From assembly GCA_022563285.1 (NCBI GenBank), contig JADFNQ010000009.1:1-15249 (forward strand): a DNA stretch of 15,249 bases, written 5' to 3'. The stretch comes from Chloroflexota bacterium. GTDB lineage: Bacteria; Chloroflexota; Dehalococcoidia; SM23-28-2; RBG-16-64-32. The notes beneath the pieces were generated by a model. That model saw nothing but the letters and a program-made list of their open reading frames with translations. It had not been told where the DNA came from and did no database searches. Shown piece by piece: positions 13,294 through 15,249 of this stretch; position 1 is the stretch's first letter; each line of letters begins with the position of its first letter. A program made the position numbers and the translations under genes.

Positions 13294-14013
13294 GTGCGAG
13301 TCCCGTCGCTGCTCACTGCGCTTCCCCTGCTGGCCCTGGCCCTGGCAGCGTGCGCATCGGAGACGTCCATCCTTTCCGGGCGGGATATCGTTTCAAGAAC
13401 TCCCTGGGAGGGGGATGAAGAGGCACTCTATCGTCTCATGGACGGCGATGAGGTGAAGGGCAGCGCCCTCCTCCGTATCGAGTCTCGGAACGGGGAGTTC
13501 CGCTTTACGCAGAAGTTCGAGAGCGAGGAGTTCCGCGATGAGGTGGTGGCGGTGGCGGACAGGGAGACGCTGCAGCCGCAGTCCGTGCAGCGACTGATCG
13601 AGGGGCCGGAGGGAGAGCGACGTTGGCAGGTGGAGTACGAGGGTGGCACGGTCGTGGTGATGCAACGTTCGGAGGATGGTGAGCGCCGCGACGAGCTCAC
13701 CGTGCCGACGCACTCCTACGATAGCTGGACGGACGTCTTCCTATGGCGCACGATCGACTTTCGGGAAGGATACGAGGCCACGTACGCGGATGTCCTCTCC
13801 GCCACGCTGACCAAGCCACAGGTCATCACGCAGACGCTGAAGGTAACGGGCAAGGAGACGGTGCAGGTGCCGGCCGGCAGCTTCGAGACCTGGCGGCTGG
13901 AGATCCGCTCCTCCGACGGCACGCAGCGAGCCTGGTACGCCGATACGGAGGAGCAGCCGCTGGTGCGGTACGACAACGGGAACCTTGTGTTCGAGCTGCT
14001 ATCGCTGAGGTGA
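13294..14013 (+). CDS. Secreted lipoprotein, DUF3108-like
   Basis: A 239-residue protein with a lipoprotein signal peptide: MRVPSLLTALPLLALALAAC, with lipobox L17-A-A-C20. After LspA cleavage Cys20 would be lipidated and the protein tethered outside the membrane. The mature part is beta-rich. Repeated strands look like a porin-like or lipocalin-like sheet (GSALLRIESRNGEFRFTQKF, EGERRWQVEYEGGTVVV). The late segment VQVPAGSFETWRLEIRSSDG followed by RAWYADTEEQPLVRYDNG resembles the C-terminal pattern of DUF3108 proteins. The start is GTG, six bases after the ltaE stop, with GAGGGG overlapping that stop; the RBS spacing is tight (2 bases). It probably shares the ltaE transcript. No function is known. 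Its last 15 bases overlap the end of a small membrane-protein gene on the other strand. Confidence 0.8.
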   Translation: MRVPSLLTALPLLALALAACASETSILSGRDIVSRTPWEGDEEALYRLMDGDEVKGSALLRIESRNGEFRFTQKFESEEFRDEVVAVADRETLQPQSVQRLIEGPEGERRWQVEYEGGTVVVMQRSEDGERRDELTVPTHSYDSWTDVFLWRTIDFREGYEATYADVLSATLTKPQVITQTLKVTGKETVQVPAGSFETWRLEIRSSDGTQRAWYADTEEQPLVRYDNGNLVFELLSLR

Positions 14014-14247
14014 ACGGCCTGGCGGGCTTACCGGGGGGCTGGGAGTCTGGTCGGCTGGTATCAGGGGGCCGGACTCTGGATGCTCGAAGGGCAAGGGCGA
14101 AGCCGTCGGCACGGCGGGAGGAGAGGAGAGCGGATCGGCGCTGCCGCCGGCATCAGCGATGAACTCGAAGAAGATCACGTAGGCTGCCAGGAGGATCAGG
14201 ATCGGCCAGAGTATACGAAGTTGAAGGAACCGAAATAGCCCAGACAC
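13999..14247 (-). CDS. Small single-pass membrane protein with proline-rich tail
   Basis: An 82-residue protein. After a short basic start (MSGLFRFLQLR) there is one strong hydrophobic helix, ILWPILILLAAYVIFFEFIA (12-31). A low-complexity Pro/Ser-rich tail follows (DPLSSPPAVPTASPLPF, then SPPVSPPGR), a typical extended extracellular linker. The helix has no downstream signal-peptidase site that I can see, so it is probably an N-in/C-out anchor. The start is GTG with AAGGG 6 bases upstream; that RBS and the well-formed helix argue that the gene is real. It converges with the lipoprotein gene, sharing 15 bases at their 3' ends, and diverges from the response regulator. No known family. Function unknown. 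Confidence 0.6.
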   Translation of the reverse strand: MSGLFRFLQLRILWPILILLAAYVIFFEFIADAGGSADPLSSPPAVPTASPLPFEHPESGPLIPADQTPSPPVSPPGRSPQR

Positions 14248-14256
14248 GATACACCC

Positions 14257-14284
14257 TTGCCTTGTCGCTCCTACTGAATATAAT
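14257..14284 (+). promoter_or_regulatory. Promoter of the response regulator
   Basis: TTGCCT (14257-14262), 16-base spacer, perfect TATAAT (14279-14284). Transcription would begin near 14291, about 17 bases before the ATG at 14308. On the opposite strand the same AT-rich island reads TATTATATT, which could serve as the -10 of the divergent membrane-protein gene. Confidence 0.58.
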
Positions 14285-14307
14285 AGGCTAGTTGAGCGTC
14301 ACACGCC

Positions 14308-14985
14308 ATGTCCAGCGTCTTATTAATCACCAGGGACGCCAGTACTGAGAGGCTAGCGGAGCGCGCCCTCACATCGGTGGGCCACGATGTAGTCACGGCG
14401 GGTAGCTGCCATGCTGCCATCCGCAGCCTGTTCAACGTCTCAGTCGATGTAGTCGTCCTGGACAGCGCCGTCGGCGTGGATGAGATGAAGGAGTTCTGCG
14501 GCTGGCTCCGGAGCGGCAACGGGAGCTACCCGGTGGTGTTCCTGACAGCCGCAGGCACGCGCTGGCTCGTGGGCTCCCTACCCCTAGATCCCGGCCGCGA
14601 TGAGATCGTGGTCAAGCCGTTCGAGGGGAGTGAGATCCGGCGTGCCGTGGAGAAGGGCCTGAACGCGGCGGAGGGCGCGGGCCCGGAAGTGCTGACGATC
14701 GGTGATGCGCACCTGGACAATAGCTCACATGAGCTTCGTGGAGATAGCGTATCGGTTCAGCTGACGCCCACGGAGTTCCGTCTTGTGCACTACCTGATAC
14801 AGCGCCGCGGGAGCATCGTCTCTGTGGAGGAGTTGCTGGAGAAGGTGTGGGAGTTCTTCCCCGGCACCGGTTCGTCAGAGCTGGTGCGTTCGCATGTGAG
14901 GAACCTAAGGAGCAAGCTGCGCATCGCCGCCGGAGAGGCGGAACTCGTACAGACGGTCCCCCGGAGGGGTTACCGCTTGCTCTGA
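14308..14985 (+). CDS. OmpR-type response regulator with degenerate receiver
   Basis: A 225-residue two-domain regulator. The receiver (about 1-118) keeps the phospho-acceptor position D52 (VVVLDSAVG), the conserved Thr T80 (VVFLTAAG) and Lys K103 (IVVKPF). However, the paired acidic residues that hold Mg2+ (E9/D10 in PhoB) align with T8 and R9 here. The C-terminal winged helix (about 126-225) is a good OmpR/PhoB-type DNA-binding domain: LTPTEFRLVHYLIQRRGSIVSVEELLEKVW, recognition helix ELVRSHVRNLRSKL, and the wing TVPRRGYRLL. No histidine kinase is adjacent, so it is an orphan here. Regulation by phosphorylation is doubtful. It has a TTGCCT-16-TATAAT promoter, but the 5' leader lacks a clear Shine-Dalgarno. 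Possible targets include the divergent small membrane-protein gene (inference). DNA-binding class is confident. Confidence 0.88.
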   Translation: MSSVLLITRDASTERLAERALTSVGHDVVTAGSCHAAIRSLFNVSVDVVVLDSAVGVDEMKEFCGWLRSGNGSYPVVFLTAAGTRWLVGSLPLDPGRDEIVVKPFEGSEIRRAVEKGLNAAEGAGPEVLTIGDAHLDNSSHELRGDSVSVQLTPTEFRLVHYLIQRRGSIVSVEELLEKVWEFFPGTGSSELVRSHVRNLRSKLRIAAGEAELVQTVPRRGYRLL

Positions 14986-15062
14986 TGCCCCCGGCCGTCT
15001 GCAGCGGCGCCAGCCTCTGCATGCCAAATCACCTTTCACGCACTGGGCCGAAGGTAAGTATG

Positions 15063-15068
15063 TATAAT
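15063..15068 (+). promoter_or_regulatory. -10 box of tRNA-Gly
   Basis: A perfect TATAAT lies 64 bases before the tRNA 5' end. A -35 at ordinary spacing is not convincing; TTTCAC at 15034-15039 is too far (23 bases). The interval 14986-15132 otherwise holds no recognisable gene. Confidence 0.4.
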
Positions 15069-15132
15069 TAGATGTCGGAGCGTCGTGCGTCAGGCCGGCG
15101 CCGGTTGGGCGCTCAAATCGATGCAACAGCGG

Positions 15133-15207
15133 GCGGGCGTAGCTCAGTGGCAGAGCGCCTGCCTTCCAAGCAGGCTGTCGTGGGTTCGATTCCCACCGCC
15201 CGCTCCA
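15133..15207 (+). tRNA. tRNA-Gly (anticodon TCC)
   Basis: A full cloverleaf is visible. The acceptor stem GCGGGCG (15133-15139) pairs with CGCCCGC (15197-15203), discriminator T15204 follows, and CCA is encoded at 15205-15207. The D-arm is GCTC...GAGC. The anticodon stem CCTGC/GCAGG encloses loop CTTCCAA with anticodon TCC at 15165-15167, which reads GGA and GGG codons. The variable loop is CTGTC, and the T-arm is GTGGG-TTCGATT-CCCAC. No intron and no odd features. An antisense reading frame over this gene is a well-known false ORF. Confidence 0.97.
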
Positions 15208-15249
15208 CACAAACGCCGCAGAGATCCGGTTGGTGTGCAGTCCGGCAGC

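Noticed and set aside
14905..15210. Minus-strand open frame reading through the tRNA (GRWESNPRQPAWKAGALPLSYA)
   Set aside because: This is the familiar false protein produced by reading antisense to a tRNA gene. The tRNA-Gly explains the sequence fully.
1..15249. CRISPR array, insertion sequence or attachment site
   Set aside because: No regularly spaced repeats, transposase, integrase or terminal inverted repeats were seen. The repeats found are short pairs near promoters.

Overview
The window is GC-rich and densely packed with genes on both strands, with no gene-free gap longer than about 150 bases. Gene content points to a bacterium, most likely of the Chloroflexota (Dehalococcoidia or SAR202-like lineages). 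The main pointers are an ECF sigma factor paired with a DUF5667/DUF5666-type membrane protein, a DUF4242 protein, and several short proteins of a style common in that phylum. This assignment is an inference from family distribution; the window holds no rRNA gene that could confirm it.

Layout. Positions 1-2196 hold a divergent catabolic pair: the N-terminal part of an HpcH/HpaI-type aldolase (minus, cut by the window edge) and a benzoylformate-decarboxylase-like ThDP enzyme (plus). Positions 2197-5035 hold a signalling unit: a 65-residue small protein, an ECF sigma factor and a 606-residue single-pass membrane protein whose start overlaps the sigma stop codon. Two perfect 8-bp inverted repeats lie in this region. 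Positions 5084-8751 are mostly housekeeping on the minus strand: gltX, rluD and lspA. A 96-residue unknown protein and a DUF4242 protein lie on the plus strand between gltX and rluD.

Positions 8801-11724 hold the most unusual unit: a tightly coupled three-gene operon. It encodes a cytoplasmic sulfite-oxidase-like molybdoenzyme, a two-domain siroheme-decarboxylase/Lrp-like protein (an apparent AhbA-AhbB fusion) and a TrpD2/YbiB-like protein with a degenerate phosphoribosyltransferase site. A tandem direct repeat covers its promoter. Siroheme and molybdenum cofactor chemistry meet in sulfite and nitrite metabolism, so a linked sulfur, nitrogen or modified-tetrapyrrole function is a reasonable guess, but it is not shown here.

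Positions 11721-14013 hold an unknown 145-residue protein with its own promoter (apparently leaderless), a terminator that almost touches the next start codon, low-specificity threonine aldolase (ltaE) and a lipoprotein. Positions 13999-15207 hold a small proline-rich membrane protein (minus), a divergent OmpR-type response regulator with a degenerate receiver pocket and no kinase alongside, and tRNA-Gly(TCC).

Several genes (gltX, lspA, and the genes at 6665 and 11760) have a -10-like box only 7-10 bases before the start codon and no Shine-Dalgarno sequence, which suggests leaderless transcripts. Others (starts at 388, 514, 7042 and 14247) have clear Shine-Dalgarno sequences.
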